A DNA stretch of 64,000 bases from Adiantum capillus-veneris (GCA_014529385.2 CM043947.1:132943891-133007890), one strand, 5' to 3'. Counted from the stretch's first letter, positions 45,251 through 57,613 are shown. Program-made: numbers and translations. The notes: generated by a model from the letters alone, not told the origin.

Positions 45251-46430
45251 TACATGCTAAGGGTTATGTGTGAGACAGATGAAGAATCTGAGTATGAGTT
45301 CGAAGCAGGGTTATTAGCTATGGGGATAGCACAAAACCAGATACCTAGCCCGAATACTGGTCATATAGAAATAGGTGCTCTTTGCGATCAGTGTGTGATA
45401 ATACACTTGATTACAAACTGTCCAAATCGAATGCATAGTACAAAGGAGGAGCCTCAAGTCAACGAAGCAAAGTTGCAGGAAGAAGGGCTAAGATACAAAG
45501 AAGATGCTTCAGGTCCAGCGCCTACAAACGTGCAATATGAAGACTTGGAATCAATCAAAGAAGAGGTGAAGCAAGTGACACGAAGTTCAGACACTATTGG
45601 TGACATTTCAACAGCTAAAGTTGAGGAAGAAGAGCCTATGACTCTACATGAACCAAATGCTGATCTTGTCTATCCAAAAGACATATTAGAGGAAATGGTG
45701 GTCAAGTAGGAGCTAGAACACACAGATGAACTCAGAAGTGTGAACAATGAAGAAGAAGAAGATGACAAGGAGTCCAGGCCAAAGATTGCTCAAGTCACTC
45801 AAGAGAACACAAGCAATCTAGTACCAAAGAAGATACAAAGAAGATGCTTCAAGTCCAACACCTATAAACGTGCAATATGAAGACTTGGAATCAATCAAAG
45901 AAGAGGTGCATCAAGTGACAGGAAGTTCAGACACTATTGGTGACATTTCAACAGCTGAAGTCGAGGAAGAAGAGCCCATGACTCTACAAGAACCAAATGT
46001 TATCTTGTCTCTCCAAAAGACATATCAGAGGAAATGGTGGTCAAGCAGGAGCTAGAACACACAGATGAACTCAAAAGTGTGAACAATGAAGAAGAAGAAG
46101 ACGACAAGGAGTCCAGGCCAAAGATTTATCAAGTCACTCAAGAGAACACAAGCAATCTAGTACCAAAGAAGATCAAATTTTTGCTAAGTGCACAAGATGG
46201 AGTCAAGATGAATTTTATGGCAGAAATTGATACAAATTCCACGACTAATGTCATGTCATATGGCATGTGGTTACTTCTAGGTAAGGCAAAGATTTATGAT
46301 ATTTAGATAAAGGTAAATCTCTCACCTGAAGTAGATGTTATAAGTATGGGGATTGTAGAAACTACTCTCCAACTACACTCACAGAATGTCAAAGAAAAAT
46401 TCTTGGTGGTAGATTCTCGACAAATGGGAA
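45251..46430 (+). pseudogene. E1 post-protease acidic region with extra knuckle and degenerate second protease-like segment
   Basis: After PR1 the frame continues with CDQCVIIHLITNC (C-x2-C-x3-H-x4-C, about 45390-45425), then a Glu-rich stretch to a TAG at 45707-45709. A 340-bp tandem duplication repeats the acidic part. From about 46170 a different frame reads VKMNFMAEIDTNSTTNVMSY, resembling a retropepsin active-site region with DTN instead of DTG, followed by a TAG and weaker similarity to about 46430. RT, RNase H and integrase are absent. Confidence 0.5.
45491..46170. repeat. 340-bp tandem duplication in E1
   Basis: Units 45491-45830 and 45831-46170 both start AGATACAAAGAAGATGCTTCA and are nearly identical. 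Unit length 340 breaks the reading frame. Unit 1 has TAG where unit 2 has CAG (GTCAAGTAGGAG versus GTCAAGCAGGAG). Confidence 0.93.
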
Positions 46431-47259
<829 letters not shown>

Positions 47260-47454
47260 TGTTGGAGCCCCATTTGTCCAACTGTTGTAATGAGCCCATC
47301 TTGTAAAGCATATCAAATTCCCATTTTATGTCCAAGACGTCTTATCATTTTGATCCATTCGTCTGGGTGATGTAAAGATTAATCAGTTAGTCACGACTCA
47401 GATTTGTTCCCACTTTGTAATAATGAGTAAGAGAACCCCATGTACATTTTTGAG

Positions 47455-47486
47455 CTAAGGTGACTAAAGTATAAAAGTCACCTTAG
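47455..47486 (+). promoter_or_regulatory. E2 LTR TATA box inside an 11-bp inverted repeat
   Basis: CTAAGGTGACT (47455-47465) and AGTCACCTTAG (47476-47486) are exact reverse complements. The ten bases between them and the first arm bases contain TATAAAAG (47470-47477). Confidence 0.7.
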
Positions 47487-47539
47487 AACCATTTTTAAAA
47501 AACACATTATTTTGAACATTAATCCTGGGTCGTACGAGT

Positions 47540-47541
<2 letters not shown>

Positions 47542-47612
<71 letters not shown>
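47542..47612. repeat. (GA)n microsatellite in the E2 LTR
   Basis: An uninterrupted GA run of about 71 bases, about 70 bases downstream of the TATA box and therefore in the predicted transcript. Confidence 0.95.
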
Positions 47613-47614
<2 letters not shown>

Positions 47615-48234
47615 TCTTATCCTCTTCGCTACGCGCTTCTCCCTCACCACATTCACGACGTGACTACACCATCGCGGTAGTCTCTCCGAGAGCTACGCAC
47701 CCACACCACGCATTCACATTTTCAAGTTGTTCGGGATCGATCCTTCCTCGAGCTTGTTTTGCTTGTAAGTAGCACAAACAGTGTCTGTTTTCAACAATCA
47801 AGTGCTTTATGGAATGAGAAAGGAATTAGCTACACATAGATACTCATAAACTAAAGTTTCGTCCACGTTTGGATTATGACCTATTAGTCTATCGCGGCTG
47901 TATTCGAGATAACTAGGGTTCAAACCTGGTGAGATTAAACTTATAGGTAAGTATATCCTAGTGAGAGGATGGTGCCTAGTAAGTTTGATGCGACTCCAAG
48001 TTCATTGGAAGTGTAAACGGTGTTGTGAGCGTTTAGGGATAGAGTGGGTTTCATTCTACTAGGGTTAGTGCTTGATGCATCATAAAAGTGCGTATGTGTA
48101 GATTGGTCTCAGCCTGACAAGCTAACAAGATTTCCTACGTGCACCTACTGGTTAGTCATGTCATCGGATGATAAGTATATTTTCTGTGTCGTTCTTGTGA
48201 GCATGAACAAGGGAGTAGTTTTGCCCTAAAACAT

Positions 48235-48252
48235 TGGCGCCGCTGCCGGGGA
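48235..48252 (+). other. E2 primer binding site (tRNA-Asp-like)
   Basis: TGGCGCCGCTGCCGGGGA follows the LTR end by one base and is close to the plant tRNA-Asp-complementary PBS used by Tat/Athila elements. Confidence 0.8.
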
Positions 48253-48879
48253 CACAAGACCTTAAGTAGGGAGATCTACGTCACTCGTGTGATGGTTAGC
48301 TTACTTTAGTCTTGACTAGAGAGAGCTTAAACTTTTAGAACAAGATCCAGGATAGAGTATCCTGAGGTCTAGTGGATAGCCGGGAAGCCTGTGTCTTGCC
48401 GAGGGTCTGCGACTAGTTAGATTTAGTTAAGTAGGATAATGTGGAGTTATGGTTTTTGGTTTTTAGTGCTTGTTATACTTGTGTAGAAATAGATTAGAAA
48501 AACACTGTAAAAACACAAAAAAAAACAAAAAGAAGAAACAATAAGGCTGTTTGCTTGCCTTGAAAGCAAAACCCACACCATATACCCTTGAAGGGGGTGA
48601 AAAGAGTAGACATTGAAATTTATGATCCAACACTCGAGAAAAACATAAAAATTGCTACCAAAACCAACAAAAAGAAACAGATGATACTCATAAGAAAACA
48701 CTAAGTGACCCTAACAAGGCCAAGAAGAGATATAACCATTAGCCTAGGGTAAACTGATTGTGTCATGAGGTACTGCTGATGTTCACAAGTTTAAGATGAA
48801 GTGTCATCAAATTTGCATCACTTCAAGTGCAATTGAGTTGTGAATTGCCAGAGAAAAGTGAAAGTTGTGAAGTGCTTGA

Positions 48880-49740
48880 GTCCAAGGTCAAAATAAGTCC
48901 AAACTTCATAAAACTTGGGGGATAGACTTATATGGGCACAGGGAACACAACTATGCAAAAACAGACAAAAATTAAATCCCCATTGCTCTCTGCCTAGTCT
49001 ATCGCGATAGACTAATGAAGGTGGTGATTGACTAACAACAAGGAAAAAACCTTTTTACCACAAGTTTAACACATCAATACAAGGGTACCCACAAAAATTG
49101 AGTGAAACTGAACACCATCTTGACCATAAAAATTCAAAACTGGTGTTTTAGAGTCTGAATTCAGAGACAAGGGCAAGAAGGCTTTGGCCAAATGTCCAAA
49201 CAGTGCCAAAAATTGTCAATGCACTACAGAAGGAGAGGCTGAACCAGTTGTGGAGATAAATTGAGAAAAATGCCAATAATAGAGAACTTTCCCAGTCTAT
49301 CGCGATAGACTAAGGAAATTGCTGCTAAGGACCTTTTCTTTCAAATTTCCCCTAGGGAGAGCTTTATCAGAGTCTATACAGCACACACACCAAATTTCAA
49401 GGCATTTAGACCACTGAAAAACAATCTAAGGCCTAGATATAGAATCAGGCTCTGACTAAAATACTAACAAGGGACCAAAACCCAACCCAAGTGTCCAAAC
49501 TTCATAAAACTTGAGGGGTAGGCTATAGAGGGTAACTGGAACTCAAGGGTGAATTCACAATTTTGAATTGACTTGTGCTGAGAAAATTGTCAGTCTATCG
49601 CGATAGACTAAGAAAGTTGTGATTCAGACATTTTTTGCAATTTGTGACTATACTGCTAGGACATGCTCTCCATATAGATCCCAGCCATCATCTCATATTT
49701 GAAATTGGACCACCAGAAGGCTGACTAAGTGGTTGTTGTA
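48880..49740 (+). repeat. E2 leader: ~298-bp tandem repeat with palindromes
   Basis: AGTCTATCGCGATAGACT is perfect at 48996-49013, 49294-49311 and 49592-49609, spaced exactly 298 bases. Unit flanks are clearly diverged from each other and from E1 but keep blocks such as AGTCCAAACTTCATAAAACTT upstream. Confidence 0.88.
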
Positions 49741-49886
49741 CATACTTGAAAGATTTTTTGGTAATTCATGGAAAACCCTTGTGAACAGACTAACCATCCT
49801 TGTGTAGATCCCAGAAGGAGATCATCACAAAGCCGCACAAGAAGGAGTCCATGTAAGATTTAAGTTTGCAACCCACTTTCATTCTT

Positions 49887-52800
49887 ATGTATTTAAGGTC
49901 AGGAGCCTTTGTTAAGTCGGGAGCTAAAAGTGTCAAAAGTCAAGTAAGCACCACGTCCACTGAAGAGAGTGTAACTCAGACGAGACTAGACCCATTAGCA
50001 CCGATCATTGAAGAGGGTAGTGATACTGAAACTTTGTCGGAAAAGTCCTTCTTCATGATGGGGAGTCAACAGCCAAGAGGTTTCAACGGTGAAGGACCAA
50101 TGCCAGGGGGGAGAACCTCTTTACATCCTTTAAACGAAACCAAGTTCACTATAATCTTCTTGGAAGGAACTAACTCGAGGGGAGCCTTAGTTTATTCTGA
50201 CTATCGGGGATGCAAGTGTATTTGTATTGAAGAGAGACCGGCTCAGAGACTAGAGATAATTCGAGTCTATGATGATGGAGACAAATTCCGAGACGAAAAG
50301 GGGAACCACTATCTGATAGTGAGTAACCCTAAGGATTACAACAGATATGGGGATAACGTGGCAAAAGGGAAAATGGTTTCAGAATCCCAAGAACCGCCTC
50401 CTAACATTGATCGACCTGGAGCGCTTTTTATGTACGATAAGAAAACAACCAGGGTCCCAACCTATAATGAGAATGTAGGGATTTACAAGCATGAAAGCGA
50501 GGGTATAGTCTCTTACTTTCGATGCAAGGAACCCTACCCAAACGAATTAAGCAAAGACAAGGTTCTTTACTTATTTTCTTATGAAACTGCTATGGGGAAA
50601 GATATTGGTTTTGTTGACAGATACGGGCGAGAATACAAACGTATTCTCCCAGAGGAGGTTGAAAAGGCAACAGTTTCGGGAGCATTGATCTATAGCCCCG
50701 ACGAAGTACCAAGAGCCACCTACACCCCTAGCAAGTCGACAAATCCCTTTTCAGAAGAGTATGATGCTACCTCACTTTCTACCCGACAACCGATGTCCAA
50801 TTACCAGGACCAACCAGCTACTCAGCCATCATTGTAGGCATGGCTTCGACAGAGTGCTACATTAGAACAAGACCGAACCCGAGAGGGTTATCAGACCACA
50901 CGAGGGCTAAGGGATTTACAAGAACCACCACTCTATGCACAGTATCAAGGAGAGAGTAAGCCAAAGACTCAGGGGTCAACTGAGCCTGGAAGACCACCCC
51001 GAGAACGAGTTTGGAGAGATGAACCATCTCTCGCGAGAACTGTTAGAAATTATGGCTTAGGAGCACCATTGGGAGAGGAACCTGGCCACTACAGAAGACC
51101 AGAGGAGGTATATCGGCTAGGACGGGGAGATCCCATGATGAGATTTGTAGACTATCGTAGAATTAGACCTTCTCAAGTGCAAAAATGGGTAAACAAGAAA
51201 TATACGGGAAGCAAGGATCCGAGAGATCATGTAGAAGCCTTTGTACGTGTAATTAGAGCTGAAGAGGTGTTAGAATTTCCTACCCAATTTGCAGGATTTG
51301 GTTTAACCTTAGAGGATGATGTTGCTACATGGTTTGACTCAGTGGAGCGAAGAGACTTTGAGTCTATGGAGGAAGTGTTTGACGAGTTTATCGAGGAATT
51401 CTCACAAAGGGGAATAGCTCATAATACAGTCTCACAAATCCATAAATTCAAACAGAAAGATGGAGAGTCTGTGCGAAAGGCAGCCCTCAGATTAAAAATA
51501 TATGTTAAGTTCTGCCCCGTGGAAGAAATGCCAACTCAGTCCAGACTTATGCTTATATTTATCCAAGGACTAAGGAATGCAAATCTTCATAAGGACTTAC
51601 ATATGAAAAGGAGCACGACGTTGAATGATTTAACCAAGGAAGCTCTATACCTTGTGGACAATTGTGCGGTCTACAAAGAGGGTGAGTTCAAGGATCTTGA
51701 CGATGATTCTTCCTCGCAACAAAGCAGAAGCAAGTCTGCTAAGACAACACCGAAAGGAGAAGTAGCGATAAGCCAAGAGCAGCTCATAGAGGAAGTGCTT
51801 AAAAAGATTAACTTGTATTCCAAACCACAAGCTAAACAACCAAAATGGTGTGCAATTGAACAAAAATGGATAAACCATGGGACGGAGGAGTGCTATTATA
51901 ACAAGGGATATGTGAGAGAACGACCATATGCTCCGCAAGCTCAGGCGACATCCCCTCAAGTCCCACCGATGACTAGATATCAGACAGGCAACCTACCAGG
52001 ACCTGTAGGTGTAGAAAGACCACAACCAATGTTGGGACAACAACCACCCCTACCAGGATTACGACCAGTCGGCATAAGATACACACCCACAGTAAGTGAG
52101 TCGGATGATAACGCTTTGGTACCTATGCATGCATACTACGACGAGCCCAATGGATATGCGGTGAACTCTATATATTATCCACCGGAAGAACCCTCTACAC
52201 CAGAACCATGGAGCATGATAGGAAATACAGGATCACCAACTACTGCACAGGCAGCGGGGGAAGGAAGATATAGCTTGGATGAAAGAACACTGTTGTTCAT
52301 AGCCAACGGAGGTATGAGAAGGCAAAGAATTGCACACCAACAAATAGGAGCTCGAGGAGCACCTCAACAGCCTAAAGGACCATCCTACAAGTGTGATGGA
52401 GACCATTGGCTGAGGGACTACCCTCATGAAGAAATCATTAGGGTCAACGCATATTGCACAGAGTGTGGAATTACTCACTTGATCCCTGATTGCCCTAAAA
52501 ACTCGAGCAAAGGAGCAAAAACTACCTTGAATATGTTGGGAGCGTTGCCTTCCAGTGGAGGGTCAGAAAACAAAACTCCGATTCTTGTTAAAGTCTTGAC
52601 GAGAGCCCAAGCAAGGAGAAATGACAATCAGCCCAAGAGTAACGATGAAAATCATGAAGAAATCAAGACTGACAAGTCTAGCGTCAGTCGTTATAATCCT
52701 TGGAAAGAATGAAGAGCGAAAATGAAAGCTAGACGTGAGCGAAAACAAAAAGATGTAGAAGCTGAGCTAACGATAGCTCGAGAGCAACTTAAACATCAAA

Positions 52801-53366
52801 GAGAGTCCGACTCTCTAAAATCAATGGAGGGACCAAGAAGTGCAAGCTCAGGAGGGTCGGTATTGGTAGATAAGATCAATGAACCCTTAGATGCAATCTT
52901 GCAAGCATATGAAGCAAGATTGAAGAACAGACAGACTCTAGAGCAAAGGTGGATGACATATCCATATCCAGAGATAGAAAAACAGAGACTAGAGATGTGC
53001 AAACAGCTGATTGAAACTGCACAATCTTTACTAGAGCCTCCACCTATGGAAGTGGAAGATAGAGTAATCAAACCACCAAACAATGAAACACCTCACAAAA
53101 CCGAACAAAGGATACCTAACAAGATAGAAAACGTTAAATCTTTGCCGGATGTAGAGGATGCAAGAGATGTGCCTAATAGCACTGATGAATCACTAAAAGA
53201 TTTTCCACCATATACCCCTATTGTGGAAGAAAATTGGCCTGAAGAACTATGGGAAATGGTGCGAAAAGCTCAAGAAAAATATGAGACAAAAACAGTCGAG
53301 TCGGCGCCTTTCTCGGAGTTGAACTTGAATAAGCCTCTATGGGATTTAGATGTTAACTCATTTTAA
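49887..53366 (+). pseudogene. gag: E2 gag and gag-protease linker
   Basis: A single frame, with in-frame TAG (50835), TGA (52710) and TAA (53364). The first ATG in the frame is at 49887; the frame is open from at least 49866. An N-terminal region has EPYPNELSKDKVLYLFSYE and FVDRYGREYKRI, as in E1, plus a weakly similar segment earlier (FRDEKGNHYLIV). The capsid domain is at about 51150-51680 (RPSQVQKWVNKKYTGSKDPR, ATWFDSVERRDFESMEEVFD, FIQGLRNANLHKDLHMKRST). The knuckle region is partly decayed: KCDGDHWLRDY has lost cysteines and CTECGITHLIPDC is kept. LDAILQAYEARLKNRQTLEQ follows. Confidence 0.85.
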
Positions 53367-54305
53367 GGGGATAATGGTTCATTTGCATCCGAAGATAGCA
53401 GACCAGTATCACTCAGAACTTTGCCATCATATATGGGGGACTATGAGGCAAGGTCAGAAATTAGAAGAGTACCTTCTCAAAGAATAGGCGGGTCAAATCA
53501 ATTGGACACTAAAATCCTGAAAGACTTGTTGACCACTCCGGTCAAGTGTACAATCACATTGGCAAAATTTTTAAAAATTAGGCCAAGCATGTGGACGGAA
53601 GTGGGCAAATGTCTTGAAAATTTTGGTATAAGGACGCCTCTTAAGTTCTTCGAAACCGAGCTCAATAACACAGAACCGAAGAAAGTTAACACTAGACCAA
53701 TGCCACTCAACAAGGTAGGAGAGTATTGTGAGGGTGAAGACGGAAACACAACCCTACCAGTTGAATATAACGGCATAGAGACTAAGGAAATACTTGATAG
53801 TGGAGCTGGCATTGCCATTGCGACCAAAATGCTATGGGAAAAATGGGAAAAACCAGCAATACGAACAACTAGAATGAAATTGCAACTGGCGGATGGGCAC
53901 ATAGAAAGGCCTATAGGATTGCTTGAGGCAATTGTGGTATCCTCCTGTGGCATAGAGTACGAACATACCTTTGCCATATTAAATTTTGACAAGAAGAACA
54001 ACTATGAAATTATCCTTGGTAGGCCGTTCATGAGGCAACTCAAAATGGTGCAGGACTGGGGGAATGATTATTTGTATCTAAGACATGCTGAAACTACTAC
54101 ACGAGTAAACATGAAAAATCATAGCTACCATGATGTCACGAGAACCCCTGTGGAAGAATTTGACTTAGCCACCATTAGTGGATCAGAAGTCCTAGAGTGG
54201 CTTTGTAAGAAAAAGGAGATATGGATGTGTGGGGCACCTCAATGTAGTGAATTTGACCACAATGAAAAGACACTAGAGAGGGTCTTGGAAGACGATGCAT
54301 ATATA
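53367..54305 (+). pseudogene. pol: E2 retropepsin PR1
   Basis: Same frame as gag. EILDSGAGIAIATK carries the active-site Asp (codon at 53795-53797), LQLADGHIERPIGLLEAIVV and NYEIILGRPFMRQLK supply the flap and LGR segments. A TGA at 54306-54308 interrupts the frame where E1 has an Arg codon (..DDAYIREPF..). This enzyme would cut the gag-pol polyprotein. Confidence 0.85.
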
Positions 54306-54308
54306 TGA

Positions 54309-55418
54309 GAACCTTTTCCTGAAGAGAAGCTCGAACCGCTAGAATGGTCTCAAATTTTGGCTACATTGGATGTATGCGTCAATGAAGTCACTCCCACCAA
54401 ATTTTGTGATGAGAATGGCTATGATATCATACCATACTACATGTTGAGAAAAATTGTGGAGGAGGACGAGAACAATGGAGATACTGAGAATATGAGGACC
54501 AATAAAACAGAAACGAAACTTGAGATTAAGATAGTGGGCTATGTGGACATCCCCACTAAAGAAATCAAGCCCGAGGGAGAAGAATTTTATGATTCTTCTG
54601 ATCAAAGTGAAAACAAGGATAATGCGGATGACAAGAAGTCGGAAAATACGGAGGAAGATGACAATCAAGATCAAGACAATGACGTCTTCTACACCTTCCC
54701 AAACCAAAGTGAGAGACGCCAAAAAAGATACAAGAGTAAACGACACCATAGCAGTCTACCAACCAGGCTGAGACCCATGCCGGAGTTTAGGGGTAAGACA
54801 CATTTCCTTATGAACATTCATGCTGTTGATTGTGCTAAGGATAAAGTGTCAGGAAGATTTCTTAAGGTTGTTGAAGGCTCAGGATTTAAGTCCAGACTGC
54901 TGAAACCTAAGAAAACCAGCAAAGCAAGAAAAAGAGTTGCAACAAAAAAACTGAATGTCTCTGGTAGTCCAATTATGACGAAAATTGAACGGAAAATGAG
55001 ATACAATGAGTTGAAACAAAAAATTAAAAATGTATGGACAATTGAAATGGAAAGTAGCAATGGAACGAACGCTAGTGATGGGAGTAAAAAGATAGATGTA
55101 CCTCCTCACTATTGTAAGTACACCATTCAGGAAAGAAGATTGGTGGTTCAGCAACCAATGAGGGAGCCTAAATCAAACGAGTCCTACGATGGACCAGAGA
55201 ACGCCAAGAAAATAGACTTAGCAGAGCCAGGAGAAAGTCCTCGACCTGCTTACATTGCCACAGATCTAGGTCGGGAAGAAGAGGACTTACTGATCAAAAC
55301 ACTTAAGGAGTTTCGAGATGTATTTGCAGGGTCGTACAAAGATTTGAAGGGGGTGGATCCTAACATTTGTGAACATTCAATCCCTCTGAAGTCTGATGCC
55401 AAGCCAAGCAAACAACGT
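54309..55418 (+). pseudogene. pol: E2 protease-RT linker and start of RT
   Basis: Still the same frame. It begins LDVCVNEVTPTKFCDENGYD, passes through an acidic stretch (SDQSENKDNADDKKSENTEE) and a basic stretch, and ends LLIKTLKEFRDVFAGSYKDL..SDAKPSKQR. That is the usual entry to Ty3 RT (aspartate-rich linker, then PLK..KPxKQR). The next codon is at 60308, beyond E4. Confidence 0.8.
55415..55418. other. Target site duplication of E4 (left), ACGT
   Basis: ACGT precedes the E4 LTR and recurs at 60304-60307. A 5-bp duplication AACGT is possible if the last LTR base is counted as target. Confidence 0.8.
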
Positions 55419-56567
55419 TGTCAGGAGTTTTTTGGAGCAAGGGATTGCGCATATGTATATACACATGCATGGTGCATCAAATAAAGAATTGCCCATTTTT
55501 CAGAGCCAGGTGGTTACGTGGGGCCCACATGTGTACAGGTAGGACAGGGTGTACATAGTGCATCGATTTTCACTATTACCAGTACCACTGTGTTTTTTCT
55601 ATAATAAAGAGGAGTTGTAGCGCGTAAAACTTCTCGAGGAAGCTATCCGTGGGCCAACGACATGAGGTAAGCAGGTGCGTCAGATGGCATCGAGTGGCGT
55701 CAGGAGGTCGAACGAGGTCAATACTTGCACGCGGAGAAGTATGGACACGACGTGGGTGTTTTCTTGTGATACTTATGTAGAAAGGTCATCATGAGGACCA
55801 CTTTTTGGGGCCACTTCACGTGGTTGCGAGATCCATTATTTGGAAAAACTGAGTGTCAGGTGTGCGGATGATGCAAAAAGGTGACAACTATGCATTGCGA
55901 GGTTAGTTTTTGGCCTGTTCGGGGTCCGTTTGAGGTCATCTAAAAGGCCAAGGGTGACCATGTAATAAAGCTAAGTGTGGGAACTGAAAAAATTGAGAGA
56001 AGACCAGAAAAAAGGTGGAGAAGAGAGGAGGAACAGTCGCAACTGTGTTTTTTGGGTTTTTGGAGCCTGTTTTGGCCGTAAACTGCTCATCCGATGTCGG
56101 ATTTGAGCACTTTGACATTGTGGACTGGGGTTTTGGGCCATTCCGGACGCGATGGCGCTGTCCATTTTGCCGAATTCCTCACTCTTTTTCTGTTTTTTTT
56201 TGCTGTGTAAGTTTCTCCTATGAGCGAAGTTTCTGCTCCAATTTGTGATTGTATCTGGCTTATTTTACCCATACTGTGTGAGCTGTTTGCTCCATTTGTG
56301 TTGGCCCAAGCTCATTTGTATCTAGACATCAGAAATTATCCTCTTTTGAGCTGAGTTTTTTGGGTGTGTGTGTGTGTGTGTGTATCTCTTTGTGTGGAGT
56401 GGGCAAGTATATAGTCTCTCTCCTCTCACTCCATAGGTGTGTTCCCTGTCTCGGCCAGGTGTGTTGTGTAAGCTGAGTGGTGCCTCATAGTGTGTGTGTG
56501 TGTATCTTACCAAGAGTGTGTGTCAGGTCGTTATAGAGGCGCTGCGTGTGTTTTCATCCTGCTCACA
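55419..56567 (+). repeat. E4 5' LTR (1,149 bp)
   Basis: Begins TGTCAGGAG and ends CTCACA, paired with 59156-60303, with scattered differences. Contains a GT run near 56361-56383. Confidence 0.93.
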
Positions 56568-56570
56568 TTC

Positions 56571-56590
56571 TTTTGGCACCCCCTCGGAGG
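56571..56590 (+). other. E4 primer binding site (mutated)
   Basis: TTTTGGCACCCCCTCGGAGG lies at the place of the E6 and E3 PBS and resembles it with several changes. Confidence 0.45.
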
Positions 56591-56640
56591 ATCTTCTTTG
56601 AGTACCTTCTGCTTCGAGCTTCAAGCTTCAAGATTCGGGA

Positions 56641-56667
56641 TTACAGGTTACAGGTTACAGGTTACAG
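56641..56667 (+). repeat. TTACAGG heptamer repeat in the E4 leader
   Basis: Three and a half tandem TTACAGG units. E6 keeps the same repeat on the minus strand near 3320-3340. Confidence 0.8.
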
Positions 56668-57292
56668 AGACAGGTATAGGTAATTCACACAGATACAGGT
56701 AGTTGGAGTACAATGATATATCAGCAGTGGTGTCACTTGCAGTTGCCGTGGGTATGCATCAGTTGGCGCCTGTTTGAGTGCATTGTCTGCTGGATTGTAC
56801 GTTACTTGTGGAAAATACCATTGTACGCATTTGTGGAGCCATACTTGGGTTTTATTTGGCAGTCCCAGCCATTTCTGAGACTTGGTCTGGAAGATAGTCA
56901 TTTCTGAGACTTGACTATACGTGATTTGCATTAGCCTTCGTGTGAGGGTCGATAGCGTGAGGTTTTATTGAGCTGGGGGATTCTCAAATGTGGAGGTCCT
57001 TTCAGTGATACAGGTAGCTGGAGCACCCTTTTCGTGACCTCGCTATAGGCTATGTACTAGTGAGTCCTATTTGATGCTCGGGTTCTATTGTTGACAGTTT
57101 ATGCATATATATACAGTCTATATTTTGGGTTCCTACTGCTCTACTTCTGGGGAAACTCTGCCAAAATTTTTCCAAGGTGTCATGGCTGGTTTTTTGGTCT
57201 TTTGAGCCATTTATGATGTTATGTTGCTGAAATTTTGGCAAATCAAAGGATAAGACAGGTGTGCTTTCTTGGGAGCTTCATGGTTGGCTTTG

Positions 57293-57511
57293 ATGGATGA
57301 TCAAAATGGCCCTCAATTCACTCCTTTTCATTTAACTCAGAGAATCCAGATAAATGTTCATGTGTCCAGGAAGATTTTTTTCCAGCAGCGCATAGTCTTT
57401 ATGTTTGGGCCAAGAAGATTAAGGGAGATACTGGAATGTCCTTTACTTGTTGTAATTCCAATGATCAACTACGAAAACTCATTTGATGTGCATGTGTTTG
57501 TCCTTATCTAA
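57293..57511 (+). CDS. E4 leader ORF, 72 codons
   Basis: In-frame ATG at 57293 (MDDQNGPQFTPF...), stop TAA at 57509-57511, between PBS and gag. Same length and frame as the E6 copy at 2469-2687. No domain recognised. Confidence 0.35.
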   Translation: MDDQNGPQFTPFHLTQRIQINVHVSRKIFFQQRIVFMFGPRRLREILECPLLVVIPMINYENSFDVHVFVLI

Positions 57512-57613
57512 AGCTGAGCTCCATTGAAGTTTCTGGGGATTGAGTAGTGAAAAGTTTTGGGTTCTTGCACGTGTGTTTGAAGAGGTTCTCAAAGCATTGT
57601 AACTTGGGTAGCC

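Larger units (their letters stand above)
30150..46430 (+). mobile_element. E1: Tat/Athila-like Ty3 retrotransposon, interrupted by E3, 3' part missing
   Basis: The order is 5' LTR (about 30150-31213), tRNA-Asp-like PBS, a 2.7-kb leader with palindrome repeats, gag, and protease. E3 (36136-43848) splits it within the gag-protease linker. No RT, RNase H or integrase follows the protease: coding similarity ends near 46430 at a low-complexity block. It is closely related to E2 across LTR-proximal leader, gag and protease. The 3' LTR is not seen, either because of deletion or because the rest lies beyond E2. Confidence 0.75.
47260..48233 (+). repeat. E2 5' LTR (left end tentative)
   Basis: It ends ACA at 48233 immediately before the PBS. 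The left end is placed at TGTTGGAGCC because it has TG, opens a small inverted repeat (GTTGGA..TCCAAC) like the proposed E1 LTR start, and follows the low-complexity block. The LTR contains the TATA structure at 47455, (GA)n at 47542-47612 and AGTCTATCGCG at 47886, 347 bases before its end (353 in E1). Confidence 0.55.

Noticed and set aside
55971-56165. 64-codon antisense ORF in the E4/E6 LTRs (also 59708-59902 and 3814-4008)
   Set aside because: Open in three LTRs, but they are close relatives, and the sense strand over the same span is open as well. It is more likely a low-stop composition effect.
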